Shown: piece by piece, positions 1-9,297 of the stretch
Layout of the letters: the number at the start of each line of letters is the position of its first letter
How positions within the stretch are numbered: position 1 is the stretch's first letter
Assembly: GCA_016763285.1 (NCBI GenBank)
Contig: JAESUC010000229.1
Span: 1 to 33,823 of the forward strand
Origin: Pseudomonas sp.
Lineage (GTDB): Bacteria > Pseudomonadota > Gammaproteobacteria > Pseudomonadales > Pseudomonadaceae
DNA: 33,823 bases
Reading direction: 5' to 3'
The notes under the pieces: model-generated
The model's database searches: none
The model's input: only the letters and a program-made list of their open reading frames with translations
What the model was told of the DNA's origin: nothing
Program-made: the position numbers and the translations under genes

Positions 1-14
1 AGCCAACATACCCG

Positions 15-35
15 CCACATCACCAGCTGATGTGG
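15..35. other. 8-bp inverted repeat between cmk and the expected rpsA
   Basis: Bases 15-22 (ccacatca) and 28-35 (tgatgtgg) are perfect complements around a 5-base loop. No T-run follows on either strand, so this is not a clear terminator. It lies downstream of the cmk stop, where rpsA normally follows in Pseudomonas, and may be part of the rpsA leader. The rest of the 93-base edge (1-93) shows nothing else I can support. Confidence 0.3.
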
Positions 36-93
36 GTTGATTATTAAATGCCCGTTGCCGGCCAGGCTGGTTTTCCGGCAGCGGATGCCCTGA

Positions 94-786
94 TCAGCCC
101 TGCAGGTCGCGCTTGCGCGCCTCCGACAGCACCGTTTCAAGTACTTCTTCAATCGACAGGCTGGTCGAATCGAGTACGATTGCATCATCAGCGGGGCGCA
201 AGGGCGCCACGCTGCGGTTCATATCGCGCTCATCCCGAGCCAGAATCTCATCGAGAAGACTCGCCAGATTAGCAGCTTCGCCTTTTTTGAGCAACTGCTT
301 GTGGCGCCGCTCGGCCCGGATATGCGGACTGGCGGTCAGAAAAATCTTCAAGTCTGCGTCGGCAAAAACCACTGTACCCATGTCGCGGCCGTCGGCTACC
401 AGCCCGGGGGCTTCACGGAAAGCCTGCTGGCGCTGCAGCAGAGCTTCACGGACGACCGGGATCGACGCTACCTGCGACGCGCCGGTCCCCATGGACTCGG
501 TGCGGATGGCACGGGTCACTTCCTCGCCCTCGAGAATGATGCGCTGCTCGCGCTCCCCGCTGTCGGCAATGAACTGCACGTCCAGATGGGCGGCCAGCGC
601 CCTGAGCGCTTCCTCGTTGGTCAGGTCGACGCCATGATTCTGCGCGGCAAATGCCAACAATCTGTAGAGCGCGCCGGAATCCAGCAGATTCCAGCCCAGC
701 TTTGCCGCCACCAGTCCGGCGATGGTGCCTTTGCCTGAACCGCCGGGCCCGTCGATGGTAATGACCGGTATGGCTTGATCTGTCAC
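94..786 (-). CDS. cmk: Cytidylate kinase (CMP/dCMP kinase)
   Basis: Transfers phosphate from ATP to CMP or dCMP in the cytoplasm (pyrimidine nucleotide salvage). The 230-residue protein has the P-loop GPGGSGKG at residues 13-20, then DSGALYR and a DGRDMG motif typical of bacterial Cmk; the length is normal for the family. I chose the GTG at 784-786: it follows GGAGGAG at about 6 bases, and GTG overlaps the upstream tyrA-aroA stop as GTGA. A longer reading frame exists upstream but runs inside aroA. It is the last complete gene of the supraoperon, and rpsA is expected just beyond the window edge. The 4-bp overlap suggests translational coupling to aroA. Confidence 0.96.
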   Translation of the reverse strand: MTDQAIPVITIDGPGGSGKGTIAGLVAAKLGWNLLDSGALYRLLAFAAQNHGVDLTNEEALRALAAHLDVQFIADSGEREQRIILEGEEVTRAIRTESMGTGASQVASIPVVREALLQRQQAFREAPGLVADGRDMGTVVFADADLKIFLTASPHIRAERRHKQLLKKGEAANLASLLDEILARDERDMNRSVAPLRPADDAIVLDSTSLSIEEVLETVLSEARKRDLQG

Positions 787-3026
787 GTATTCTCCTCCAA
801 CCGGACCATGATGCCGACCGAACTGGCCAGCTCGACAAAGCCCGGGAATGATGTCGCCACATTGGCGCAATCGGTGATCTGAATATCCTTCTGCGCACGC
901 AGGGAGGCGACGCTGAACGACATGGCAATGCGATGGTCGCCGTGACTGGCTACCGAGCCGCCCTGCATCTGGCCGCCATCGATAATGATCCCGTCATGGG
1001 TTGGCTCGGCCCTGATGCCCAGTGTTTGCAGGCCGTCGGCCATGACCTGGATACGGTCGGACTCCTTCACCCGCAGCTCCTCTGCTCCGCGCAGGATCGT
1101 CCGTCCCTCGGCGCAGGCCGCAGCGATGAACAGTACCGGAAACTCGTCGATGGCCAGGGGTACCTGATCCACCGGGATGTCGATACCCTTGAGCGGCGCA
1201 TAACGCACGCGGATATCCGCGACGGGTTCACCGCCCACTTCCCGCTCGTTTTCCAGGGTAATATCGCCACCCATCTCGCGCAGAATATTGATCACGCCGA
1301 TGCGTGTCGGGTTAATACCGACGTGCTCGAGCAACAGGTTGGAGCCTTCTGCAATGCTGGCGGCGACCATGAAGAAAGCTGCCGAGGAGATATCCGCCGG
1401 CACATCGATCTTGCAGGCGGTAAGCTTGTGGCCCGGCTCGATGGTCACTTTTGCGCCATCAACTGCGACCGGGTATCCAAAGCCTTTCAGCATCCGCTCG
1501 GTGTGGTCGCGAGTCGGTGCCGGCTCGGTCACCGAGGTCCGGCCCGAGGCATACAGGCCGGCCAGCAACAGGCAGGACTTCACCTGCGCACTGGCCATGG
1601 GCATGCTGTAGTCCATGCCCACCAGGCGGCTGTCGCCCTGAATATGCAGCGGCGGACGACCGTCTTCGCTGGTTTCGATCCGCGCACCCATTTCCCGCAA
1701 GGGTTTGGCAACCCGGCCCATCGGCCGATTGCTCAGGGATATGTCACCGGTCAGCACGCTGTCGAACTGCTGGCCGGCGAGCAGGCCGGAAAGCAGCCGC
1801 ATGGAGGTGCCTGAATTACCCACGTACAAGGGGCCGGGCGGCGCCTGCAAGCCATGCAGGCCCACACCGTTGATGGTGACGCGGCCATGGTGCGGGCCTT
1901 CGATCACCACGCCCATATCGCGGAAGGCCTGCAGCGTTGCCAGGCTGTCCTCGCCTTCGAGGAAGCCTTCCACCTGGGTCACGCCTTCGGCCAGCGAGCC
2001 AAGCATGATCGAGCGATGGGAAATGGATTTGTCACCCGGTACGCGGATGGTGCCCTGTACGCAGCCACCGGGGCTGGCGATGAAATTCACGACTTGAGTC
2101 TGCATAGGTTCCACATAGGCCCTGCGGGCCAGAATGTTGCTGAAATGTTCGCGGGCCGACTTGGCCCGGGTAAAGACGCCCAGCAAGGCTGTTGCATCCC
2201 TCTCTTCTATAGCTGCGCGCAGCCGCCCGAGATCCCGGGTAAAAGCGTCCAGACTGCGCAGCACCGCATCCTGATTGGCCAGGAAGATATCGCGCCACAT
2301 GGTCGGATCACTGGCGGCAATCCGGGTGAAATCACGGAAGCCTCCCGCCGCATAACGGAATATCTCCAGGTTCTCGCTCCGCGACGCCAGCGTGTCGACC
2401 AGCGAAAAAGCCAGCAGATGCGGCAAATGGCTGGTCGCAGCCAGTACCTCGTCATGGTCGGCCAGGGCCATATGCTCGACGTCCGCACCGAGCGCACGCC
2501 AGAGGGCCGTGACCAGATCCAGTGCAGCCGGCTCGGTCTGCTCCAGCGGCGTCAGAATCACCTTGTGCCGCTCGAACAGCTTCGCATCCGCCGCCTCTAC
2601 GCCGCTGCGCTCGGAACCCGCGATCGGATGACCCGGCACGAAACGGGCCGGTACCTTCCCGAAGGCCTGCTCCACTGCGGTCACAACGGCGCCCTTGGTA
2701 CTGCCCACATCGGTGATGACCGCCTGCTCGACGTCCAGTTCCGCCAACTGTGCCAGTACCGACTCCATGGCCAGGATCGGAACAGCGAGCATGATCAGCT
2801 CGGCGCCGTCGACCGCTTCAGCCAGATGGGGTGTCACCCGATCGACCACGCCCAGGGGTACCGCCAGATTCCGCGCCAGGGGATCGGCATCGTAACCAAC
2901 GACTTCACCGCACAACCCGGACTGGCGCATGCCCTTGGCAAAGGACCCACCAATCAGGCCCAGGCCGATCACCGCCAGGCGCTGGATTCTAACAGCCGGA
3001 GATGACGCTACCGCGAATTCAGTCAT
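783..3026 (-). CDS. aroA: Fused prephenate dehydrogenase / 3-phosphoshikimate 1-carboxyvinyltransferase (TyrA-AroA)
   Basis: This 747-residue fusion carries two aromatic-pathway enzymes. Residues about 17-305 are a TyrA-type dehydrogenase: NAD-binding GLGLIGGS at 21-28, GHPIAGSE at 132-139, and SHLPH at 199-203. Residues about 315-747 are EPSP synthase, which joins shikimate-3-phosphate and [11 protein letters not shown] at 331-338, NSGTSMR at 404-410, SAQVK at 479-483, RDHTE at 506-510, NPTR at 572-575, RVKESDR at 652-658, DHR at 697-699. These short signatures are those used to define class II EPSP synthases. The ATG at 3024-3026 overlaps the end of hisC by 8 bp. The fusion is known in Pseudomonas, where it is sometimes annotated only as aroA or tyrA. 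Confidence 0.95.
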   Translation of the reverse strand: MTEFAVASSPAVRIQRLAVIGLGLIGGSFAKGMRQSGLCGEVVGYDADPLARNLAVPLGVVDRVTPHLAEAVDGAELIMLAVPILAMESVLAQLAELDVEQAVITDVGSTKGAVVTAVEQAFGKVPARFVPGHPIAGSERSGVEAADAKLFERHKVILTPLEQTEPAALDLVTALWRALGADVEHMALADHDEVLAATSHLPHLLAFSLVDTLASRSENLEIFRYAAGGFRDFTRIAASDPTMWRDIFLANQDAVLRSLDAFTRDLGRLRAAIEERDATALLGVFTRAKSAREHFSNILARRAYVEPMQTQVVNFIASPGGCVQGTIRVPGDKSISHRSIMLGSLAEGVTQVEGFLEGEDSLATLQAFRDMGVVIEGPHHGRVTINGVGLHGLQAPPGPLYVGNSGTSMRLLSGLLAGQQFDSVLTGDISLSNRPMGRVAKPLREMGARIETSEDGRPPLHIQGDSRLVGMDYSMPMASAQVKSCLLLAGLYASGRTSVTEPAPTRDHTERMLKGFGYPVAVDGAKVTIEPGHKLTACKIDVPADISSAAFFMVAASIAEGSNLLLEHVGINPTRIGVINILREMGGDITLENEREVGGEPVADIRVRYAPLKGIDIPVDQVPLAIDEFPVLFIAAACAEGRTILRGAEELRVKESDRIQVMADGLQTLGIRAEPTHDGIIIDGGQMQGGSVASHGDHRIAMSFSVASLRAQKDIQITDCANVATSFPGFVELASSVGIMVRLEENT

Positions 3027-4131
3027 GCAGAAGGGCCTGCTTCAGCACATCGAGAAACCGCTGATTCTCTTCTGCCAACCCGATGGAAACGCGCAGATGG
3101 TTCGGCATGCCATAATTGGCGACCGGCCGGACGATAACACCCTGGCGCAGCAATGCCTGAAAGACCGGTGCGGCATCGCGCCCCACATCCACGGCAATAA
3201 AGTTGCCGCGCGAGGGTATCCACTGCAGCTTGAGCGCAGCAAAACCGGCTTCCAGCTGCGCCATGCCCTCGCGATTGATTCTGCGACTCTCGGCCAGATA
3301 GGCATCATCTGACAGGGTGGCAACTGCCGCGGCCTGGGCCAGGCTGTTGACGTTGAAAGGCTGACGCACCCGATTCATGGCGTCGGCGATGCCCGGCTGA
3401 CAGATACCGTAGCCGACACGCAGAGCAGCCAGACCGTAAGCCTTGGAAAAGGTGCGCGAGACCAGCAGATTGGGATAGCGATCGAGATAATCCAGGCCGT
3501 TGGGCACATCGGTGGTTTCGACGTATTCGGTATAGGCTTCATCCAGGACCACGATCACCTGCTCCGGCACACGGGCAAGGAAACGCTCCAGCTCGGCACG
3601 CTCGATCCAGGTGCCGGTCGGATTGTTCGGGTTGGCGACAAACACCAGACGGGTGTCTGCCGTGATCGCATCCGCCATCGCGTCCAGATCATGACCCCAG
3701 TCTTTTGCTGGCACCACAACCGCGCGAGCGCCAACCGCCTGGGTCACTATGGGATAGACGGCAAAGGCGTGCTCGCTGAACACCACCTCATGTAGCGGCC
3801 CGACAAAGGCGCGGGTGATGAGCTCGAGAATATCGTTGGAGCCATTGCCCAGGGTAATCATCGACGGGCTGACCGCCAGGCGATCAGCAAGCGCCTGCTT
3901 GAGCGCAAAACCGTTGCCGTCCGGATAGCGCGTCATGTCCGGCAGCACGGACTCGATGGCCGCAATGGCCATGGGGCTGGGCCCTAACGGATTCTCGTTG
4001 CTGGCCAGCTTGACGATATCATCCGGACGCAGTCCGAACTCACGGGCCAGCTCTTCCACCGGTTTGCCGGGCACGTAGGGGGACAGCTTTTGCACACCCG
4101 GCTGGGCCAGGGCAAGAAAATCGCAGGTCAT
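3019..4131 (-). CDS. hisC: Histidinol-phosphate / aromatic aminotransferase (HisC2 type)
   Basis: PLP-dependent class I/II aminotransferase, 370 residues. The internal aldimine lysine is K230 in SRTFSKAYGL, with NPNNPTG at 167-173 and DEAY at 197-200. The family converts imidazole-acetol phosphate to histidinol phosphate; this operon-borne copy in Pseudomonas is usually thought to serve tyrosine and phenylalanine transamination, which fits its place between pheA and tyrA-aroA. The ATG at 4129-4131 is preceded by GAGG about 8 bases upstream. That Shine-Dalgarno sits inside the inner arm of the heptad repeat (4136-4211), so ribosome access could depend on RNA folding. It overlaps tyrA-aroA by 8 bp. 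Whether it acts on histidinol phosphate in vivo is not visible from sequence. Confidence 0.94.
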   Translation of the reverse strand: MTCDFLALAQPGVQKLSPYVPGKPVEELAREFGLRPDDIVKLASNENPLGPSPMAIAAIESVLPDMTRYPDGNGFALKQALADRLAVSPSMITLGNGSNDILELITRAFVGPLHEVVFSEHAFAVYPIVTQAVGARAVVVPAKDWGHDLDAMADAITADTRLVFVANPNNPTGTWIERAELERFLARVPEQVIVVLDEAYTEYVETTDVPNGLDYLDRYPNLLVSRTFSKAYGLAALRVGYGICQPGIADAMNRVRQPFNVNSLAQAAAVATLSDDAYLAESRRINREGMAQLEAGFAALKLQWIPSRGNFIAVDVGRDAAPVFQALLRQGVIVRPVANYGMPNHLRVSIGLAEENQRFLDVLKQALLHD

Positions 4132-4135
4132 AGAA

Positions 4136-4211
4136 CAAGCCTCAAGCTATAAGCGGCAAGCCTCAAGCCACACCAGACTGCCGTTGCTTGCAGCTTGCAG
4201 CTTGCAGCTTG
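4136..4211. repeat. Inverted array of 7-bp repeats between pheA and hisC
   Basis: Bases 4136-4168 hold five copies of the pattern CAAGC plus two variable bases (starts 4136, 4143, 4150, 4157, 4164; the third copy reads TAAGC). After a 17-base spacer (4169-4185), bases 4186-4211 hold three perfect copies of gcttgca and a fourth partial copy, the reverse complement of the same pattern. The two arms can pair in RNA as a long hairpin with two-base interruptions at each heptad boundary. The hisC Shine-Dalgarno GAGG is within the left arm. I cannot assign the element to a named repeat family. Confidence 0.8.
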
Positions 4212-4222
4212 TCGCTGACGAT

Positions 4223-5320
4223 TCAGAGTACCGCCTTCGGATACGACCCCAACACCTTCAACGCGACCGACTCGTCGTTGATCTTCTCCAGGGCGTCCTT
4301 GATCAGCGGGTCGTGCTGGTGGCCGAAAAAGTCGATGAAGAAGACGTAGGTCCATTTTCCGCTGCGCGAGGGCCGTGTTTCGATGCGCGACAGGTCGATG
4401 CCGTTATTGTGGAACGGCTGCAGCAGATGATGCAGCGCACCCGGCTTGTTGCGCATGGAGACGATCACCGAGGTCTTGTCGTCACCGGTCGGCGGCACCA
4501 TCTGGCTGCCGATGATCAGGAAACGCGTCGAGTTGTCCGGACGATCCTCGATCTTCTCGGCAATCTTGCTCAGACCGTACAGTTCGCAGGCCATGTCACC
4601 GGCGATCGCCGCGGAGTTCCATTCGCCCTTGACCCGCTTGGCGGCTTCCGCGTTGCTCGATACCGCCACGCGCTCGACGTTCGGATAATGCGCGTCCAGC
4701 CACTTGCGGCACTGGGCCAGCGATTGGGCGTGGGAGTAGACCCGGGAAATCTTGTCGGTCTTGGTATTCTCGCCAACCAGCAGGTGGTGGTGAATGCGCA
4801 ATTCCACCTCGCCGCAAATGACCATGTCATGCTCGAGGAAGCTGTCGAGGGTGTGGTTGATCGCGCCTTCGGTGGAGTTCTCCACCGGTACCACGCCAAA
4901 CTGCACCGCCCCGGCCGCGACTTCGCGGAAGATCTCGTCGATCGCCGCCATCGGCACGCTGATCACCGAGTGACCGAAATGCTTGATCGCCGCGGCCTGA
5001 GTAAAGGTACCCTCCGGCCCCAGATAAGCCACCTTGAGCGGCTGCTCCAGCGCCAGACAGGCGGACATGATCTCGCGGAACAGCCGCGCCATTTCCTCGT
5101 TGTCCAGCGGCCCCTTGTTCAGCTCCATGATGTGCTTGAGCACCCAGGCTTCGCGTTCCGGGCGGTAGAACACCGGCTCGCTGCCGGCCGGCAGGGATTT
5201 CTGCTTCACCTGAGCCACAGTCTGCGCACAACTCGCTCGCTCGCTGATCAGTTCGAGGATCCTTTCATCGAGCGAATCGATGCGCTTGCGCAGTGCCTTG
5301 AGTTGGTCTTCGTCGGACAT
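4223..5320 (-). CDS. pheA: Bifunctional chorismate mutase / prephenate dehydratase (P-protein)
   Basis: Converts chorismate to prephenate and then to phenylpyruvate for phenylalanine synthesis. The 365-residue protein has an AroQ chorismate mutase domain (residues about 5-90, RKRIDSLDERILELI), a prephenate dehydratase domain (about 95-272, with GPEGTF at 101-106, ENSTEG at 147-152 and the catalytic TRF at 265-267) and a C-terminal ACT domain (about 282-358, GAL at 294-296 and ETRPS at 314-318), which in this family binds phenylalanine for feedback inhibition. I chose ATG 5318-5320 because AGGG lies 9 bases upstream; the ATG at 5324-5326 would leave only 3. The gene follows serC by a few bases. 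Confidence 0.95.
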   Translation of the reverse strand: MSDEDQLKALRKRIDSLDERILELISERASCAQTVAQVKQKSLPAGSEPVFYRPEREAWVLKHIMELNKGPLDNEEMARLFREIMSACLALEQPLKVAYLGPEGTFTQAAAIKHFGHSVISVPMAAIDEIFREVAAGAVQFGVVPVENSTEGAINHTLDSFLEHDMVICGEVELRIHHHLLVGENTKTDKISRVYSHAQSLAQCRKWLDAHYPNVERVAVSSNAEAAKRVKGEWNSAAIAGDMACELYGLSKIAEKIEDRPDNSTRFLIIGSQMVPPTGDDKTSVIVSMRNKPGALHHLLQPFHNNGIDLSRIETRPSRSGKWTYVFFIDFFGHQHDPLIKDALEKINDESVALKVLGSYPKAVL

Positions 5321-5325
5321 GTCCA

Positions 5326-6411
5326 TCAACCCTGTTGCTTTTCGAAGTCGGCCATGTAGGCCACCAGCGCATCCACCGCTTCCTGGGTAACGGCGTTGTA
5401 GATCGAGGCGCGCATGCCCCCGACCGAACGATGCCCCTTGAGGTTGAGCAGTCCGCGCTCCTCTGCCCCGGCCAGGAACGACTTGTCCAGCCGGTCATCG
5501 GCCAGACGGAACGGGACATTCATCCACGAGCGGTCAGCCGGATTGATCGGATTGCTGTACAGTTCGCTGGCATCAATGGCCTGATACAGCGTGCGCTGTT
5601 TGAGCCGATTGATCCGTTCCATGGCCTCGAGGCCGCCCTGCTGCTTGATCCATTTGAAGATCAGACCAGCCAGGTACCAGCCGAAGGTGGGCGGCGTGTT
5701 GTACATCGAGCCGTTCTTGGCGGCGACGGTATAATCGAGCATCGTCGGGCAGCTGGCGCGTGCCTCGCCGAGCATGTCTTCGCGCACGATCACCACGACC
5801 AGACCGCTGGGGCCGATGTTCTTCTGCGCTCCGGCGTAGATCATGCCGAACCTCGAGACATCCAGCGGCCGGGACAGAATGGTCGAAGACATGTCAGCGA
5901 TAAGCGGCTTGTCACCCACTTCGGGTATCCAGCCGAACTCGAGTCCGCCGATGGTCTCGTTTGGCGTGTAATGCACATAGCTGGCGGCCTCCGAGAGCTG
6001 CCAGTCGTTCTGCCCAGGAATCGCGAAGTAGTCACGCGCCTCGGCGCTGGCAGCCACGTTGACGTGCCCGTAGCGCGAGGCTTCCTCGATGGCCTTGGCC
6101 GACCAGATACCGGTATCGATATAATCGGCGCTGCCGCCCTCGGGCATGAAGTTCAGCGGAATCTGCGCGAACTGCTGGCTGGCCCCGCCCTGCAGGAACA
6201 GCACGCGATAATCGCTGGGAATACTCAGCAGATCGCGCAGGTCCTGCTCGGCGGTCTCGGCAACACTGGTGAACTCCTCGCTGCGATGGCTCATTTCCAT
6301 CACGGAGAGGCCCTTGCCCTGCCAGTCGAGCAACTCTGCCTGGGCCTGCTTGAGCACGGCTTCGGGCAGCGCGGCCGGGCCGGCGCAGAAATTGAACAGT
6401 CGCTTGCTCAC
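5326..6411 (-). CDS. serC: Phosphoserine aminotransferase
   Basis: PLP enzyme of serine synthesis (3-phosphohydroxypyruvate to phosphoserine) that also acts in pyridoxal phosphate synthesis. It is 361 residues, the usual length, starting MSKRLFNFCAGPAALP, with the PLP lysine K197 in the IYAGAQKNIGPSG motif. The start is a GTG (6409-6411) with AAAGG about 5 bases upstream; no ATG fits. It lies 8 bases from the gyrA stop and its stop precedes the chosen pheA ATG by only 5 bases, so it belongs to the same transcript. Serine and aromatic synthesis sharing one operon is characteristic of Pseudomonas. Confidence 0.95.
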   Translation of the reverse strand: MSKRLFNFCAGPAALPEAVLKQAQAELLDWQGKGLSVMEMSHRSEEFTSVAETAEQDLRDLLSIPSDYRVLFLQGGASQQFAQIPLNFMPEGGSADYIDTGIWSAKAIEEASRYGHVNVAASAEARDYFAIPGQNDWQLSEAASYVHYTPNETIGGLEFGWIPEVGDKPLIADMSSTILSRPLDVSRFGMIYAGAQKNIGPSGLVVVIVREDMLGEARASCPTMLDYTVAAKNGSMYNTPPTFGWYLAGLIFKWIKQQGGLEAMERINRLKQRTLYQAIDASELYSNPINPADRSWMNVPFRLADDRLDKSFLAGAEERGLLNLKGHRSVGGMRASIYNAVTQEAVDALVAYMADFEKQQG

Positions 6412-6419
6412 GTCAGCCT

Positions 6420-9071
6420 TTACTCCTGATCGTTGTCGGTTGCTTCGGTATCGTCTTCTACCGGACCAATGGGTTCACCCTCACTGACGATTGCACCCTC
6501 TATTTCGCCGGCAGCGTGATGTATATCGTCCTCCGACTCGGAAGGCTCCTGGATCCGCTCCAGACCCACCAGCTTCTCGTCGCTGGCGACCTTGATCAGC
6601 GTCACGCCCTGGGTGTTGCGCGACAGACTGGAAACCTCGGCCACTCGAGTACGTACCAGGGTGCCCTGATCGGAAATCAGCATGATCTCCTCGCCATCGA
6701 CCACCTGCACGGCACCGACCAGCGGACCGTTGCGCTCGTTGGTGACCATGGCAATCACGCCCTGTCCACCGCGCTTGTACTGGGGGAACTCCTCGACGGC
6801 AGTGCGCTTGCCGTAACCGCGGGCCGACGCCGTGAGGATCTGGGTGCCCTCTTCCACGATGATCATCGAAATAAGCTCCTGGCCTTCGGCCAGGCGCATA
6901 CCGCGTACACCGCGGGCGGTACGGCCCATGGCGCGCACGTCAGTCTCCTTGAAGCGCGTGACCTTGCCGCCATCGGAAAACAGCATGACTTCACGCTCGC
7001 CATCGGTGATCGCGGCGGCGATCAGCTTGTCGCCCTCATCCAGATCCAGCGCGATCAAACCGACGCTGCGCTGACGGCTGAACTGCTCCAGCGGCGTCTT
7101 CTTGACGGTGCCGTTGGCGGTCGCCATGAAGATGAACCAGCCCTCGGTATACTCGTCCACCGGCAACATGGCACTGATATATTCGCCTTCATCCAGCGGC
7201 AGCAGGTTGACCAGCGGGCGCCCACGCGCAGCACGTGAAGCCTCGGGGATCTCGTAGGTCTTGAGCCAGTACACCTTGCCCTTGCTGGAAAACAGCAGCA
7301 GCGTGGTATGGCTGTGGGCGACCAGCAGGTGGGACACGTAGTCTTCATCCTTCACCCCGGTTGCCGCCTTGCCCCGGCCACCGCGGCGCTGGGCTTGGTA
7401 ATCGGCCAGCGGCTGGCTCTTGGCATAGCCACCGTGGGAGATGGTCACCACGCGCTCTTCTTCGGTAATCAGGTCGGCCAGCGACAGATCCAGACGCGAA
7501 GCCAGAATTTCCGTGCGGCGCTCATCACCAAAGTTGGTGCGAATCAGCTCCAGCTCCTCGACGATCACTTCCATCAGCCGTTCCTGGCTGTTGAGGATGC
7601 GCAGCAGTTCGCCGATTTGCGTAAGAATTTCCTGGTACTCGGCCAGCAGCTTTTCGTGCTCCAGACCGGTCAGGCGGTGCAGACGCAGATCCAGAATCGC
7701 CTGGGCCTGCTCCGGGGACAGGAAGTACTTGCCATCGCGCAGGCCGAACTGTTCGTCCAGGCCATCGGGGCGGCAGGCATCGGCGCCCGCGCGCTCGACC
7801 ATCTCGATCACCGCGCCAGGCTCCCAGGGTTTGGCAATCAGGCGTTCCTTGGCCTCTGCCGGTGTCGGCGAGGCCTTGATCAGCGCGATCACCGGGTCGA
7901 TATTGGTCAGTGCAACGGCCTGCCCTTCGAGAATGTGCCCACGTTCACGGGCCTTGCGCAGTTCGAATACGGTACGACGGGTAACCACTTCGCGCCGGTG
8001 ACGAATAAAGGCGTCGAGCAGTTCCTTCAGATTCAGGATGCGCGGCTGGCCGTCGAGCAGGCCGACGATGTTGATGCCAAACACGTTCTGCATCTGGGTC
8101 TGGGTGTAAAGGTTGTTGAGGACAACCTCGGCTACTTCACCACGGCGAATCTCGATGACCACGCGCATGCCGTCCTTGTCGGACTCGTCACGCAGCTCGG
8201 TGATGCCCTCGATCTTCTTTTCCTTGACCAGCTCGGCGATCTTTTCGATCAGACGCGCCTTGTTCAACTGGTAGGGCAGCTCGTTGATGATGATCTGCTG
8301 GCGGCCACCGACCTTGTCGATGTCCTCGATGATGCAGCGGGCACGTACATAGATGCGACCACGGCCGGTCTTGTAGGCCTCGACGATCCCTGCCCGGCCA
8401 TTGATGATACCGGCGGTGGGGAAGTCCGGGCCCGGAATGTGCTCCATCAGCTCGTCGATGGACATGTCCGGGTTCTCGATCAGCGCCAAACAGCCGTTGA
8501 TCACCTCGGTCAGGTTGTGCGGCGGAATATTGGTCGCCATACCCACGGCAATACCGCTGGAGCCGTTGACCAGCAGATTGGGCACCTTGGTCGGCAATAC
8601 CGCAGGAATCTGTTCGGTACCGTCGTAGTTGGGCACCCAGTCGACCGTTTCCTTTTCCAGGTCGGCCAGCAGCTCATGGGCCAGCTTGGTCATTCGGATT
8701 TCGGTGTAACGCATGGCTGCCGCGTTATCACCGTCAACCGAACCGAAGTTGCCCTGACCGTCGACCAGCAGATAGCGCAGCGAAAACGGCTGGGCCATAC
8801 GGACGATGGTGTCGTATACGGCCGAGTCGCCGTGCGGGTGGTACTTACCGATAACGTCGCCGACCACACGGGCCGACTTCTTGTAGGGCTTGTTCCAGTC
8901 GTTCTTGAGCTCGCTCATGGCGAACAGTACGCGGCGGTGTACCGGCTTGAGCCCATCGCGCACGTCTGGCAGGGCCCGACCGACGATGACGCTCATGGCG
9001 TAGTCGAGGTAGGACTGTTTCAGCTCATCTTCGATATTGACTGGAAGGATTTCTTTGGCCAGTTCACCCAT
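6420..9071 (-). CDS. gyrA: DNA gyrase subunit A
   Basis: Breakage-reunion subunit of DNA gyrase, 883 residues, which with GyrB introduces negative supercoils. The catalytic tyrosine is Y122 in [11 protein letters not shown]. The quinolone-resistance region reads [13 protein letters not shown] (78-90), with Ser83 and Asp87 in the susceptible-type state. The C-terminal pinwheel domain opens with the GyrA-box QRRGGRG at about 561-567, and the protein ends in an acidic tail. The ATG (9069-9071) has AAAGGA about 9 bases upstream. The gene is followed after 8 bases by serC. Length is somewhat shorter than I recall for P. aeruginosa GyrA, consistent with a different lineage. Confidence 0.97.
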   Translation of the reverse strand: MGELAKEILPVNIEDELKQSYLDYAMSVIVGRALPDVRDGLKPVHRRVLFAMSELKNDWNKPYKKSARVVGDVIGKYHPHGDSAVYDTIVRMAQPFSLRYLLVDGQGNFGSVDGDNAAAMRYTEIRMTKLAHELLADLEKETVDWVPNYDGTEQIPAVLPTKVPNLLVNGSSGIAVGMATNIPPHNLTEVINGCLALIENPDMSIDELMEHIPGPDFPTAGIINGRAGIVEAYKTGRGRIYVRARCIIEDIDKVGGRQQIIINELPYQLNKARLIEKIAELVKEKKIEGITELRDESDKDGMRVVIEIRRGEVAEVVLNNLYTQTQMQNVFGINIVGLLDGQPRILNLKELLDAFIRHRREVVTRRTVFELRKARERGHILEGQAVALTNIDPVIALIKASPTPAEAKERLIAKPWEPGAVIEMVERAGADACRPDGLDEQFGLRDGKYFLSPEQAQAILDLRLHRLTGLEHEKLLAEYQEILTQIGELLRILNSQERLMEVIVEELELIRTNFGDERRTEILASRLDLSLADLITEEERVVTISHGGYAKSQPLADYQAQRRGGRGKAATGVKDEDYVSHLLVAHSHTTLLLFSSKGKVYWLKTYEIPEASRAARGRPLVNLLPLDEGEYISAMLPVDEYTEGWFIFMATANGTVKKTPLEQFSRQRSVGLIALDLDEGDKLIAAAITDGEREVMLFSDGGKVTRFKETDVRAMGRTARGVRGMRLAEGQELISMIIVEEGTQILTASARGYGKRTAVEEFPQYKRGGQGVIAMVTNERNGPLVGAVQVVDGEEIMLISDQGTLVRTRVAEVSSLSRNTQGVTLIKVASDEKLVGLERIQEPSESEDDIHHAAGEIEGAIVSEGEPIGPVEDDTEATDNDQE

Positions 9072-9213
9072 GAAACGGCATTCCTTTTATTGTCGGCAAC
9101 GTAACGATGCCCATAGCAGTTGTTCAGCGCACGTGAAGACCCCGCAGGGCCGCTGAAAGGCTTTTGTAGCAGCGATTCGACAGCGGGCCCCGGCGGGTCG
9201 ATTAAAGCCCGAT

Positions 9214-9222
9214 AGAATACCA
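9214..9222 (-). promoter_or_regulatory. Possible extended -10 promoter for gyrA
   Basis: On the minus strand the sequence reads TGG-TATTCT (TGn plus a 4/6 -10 element). It would start transcription near 9207, leaving a leader of about 135 bases before the gyrA ATG. There is no good -35. The 226-base gap 9072-9297 holds nothing else clear except the inverted repeat at 9228-9279. Confidence 0.3.
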
Positions 9223-9227
9223 CAGGG

Positions 9228-9279
9228 CGCGCTGCGGAGGGAGCCGAAAGAGCCCTTGCGGACAGTCCGTTGCAGCGCG
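9228..9279. other. Inverted repeat between mtnA and gyrA
   Basis: Perfect 8-bp arms cgcgctgc (9228-9235) and gcagcgcg (9272-9279) enclose 36 bases. It lies just downstream of the mtnA stop on the transcribed strand. No T-tract follows, so a Rho-independent terminator is not supported; it could be a 3' stability structure. Confidence 0.35.
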
Positions 9280-9297
9280 GCAACAAAACCGCCGGAC

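Noticed and set aside
1854-3005. Plus-strand open frame (383 codons) antisense to tyrA-aroA
   Set aside because: Shadow of the dehydrogenase domain; no domain recognised.
7308-9104. Long plus-strand open frame (about 598 codons) antisense to gyrA
   Set aside because: It mirrors gyrA exactly; long antisense frames are expected in GC-rich genes with strong third-position bias. No recognisable domain and no ribosome binding site.
9072-9297. Rho-independent terminator after mtnA
   Set aside because: The inverted repeat lacks a T-tract on the transcribed strand, and its 36-base loop is too large for a classic terminator.
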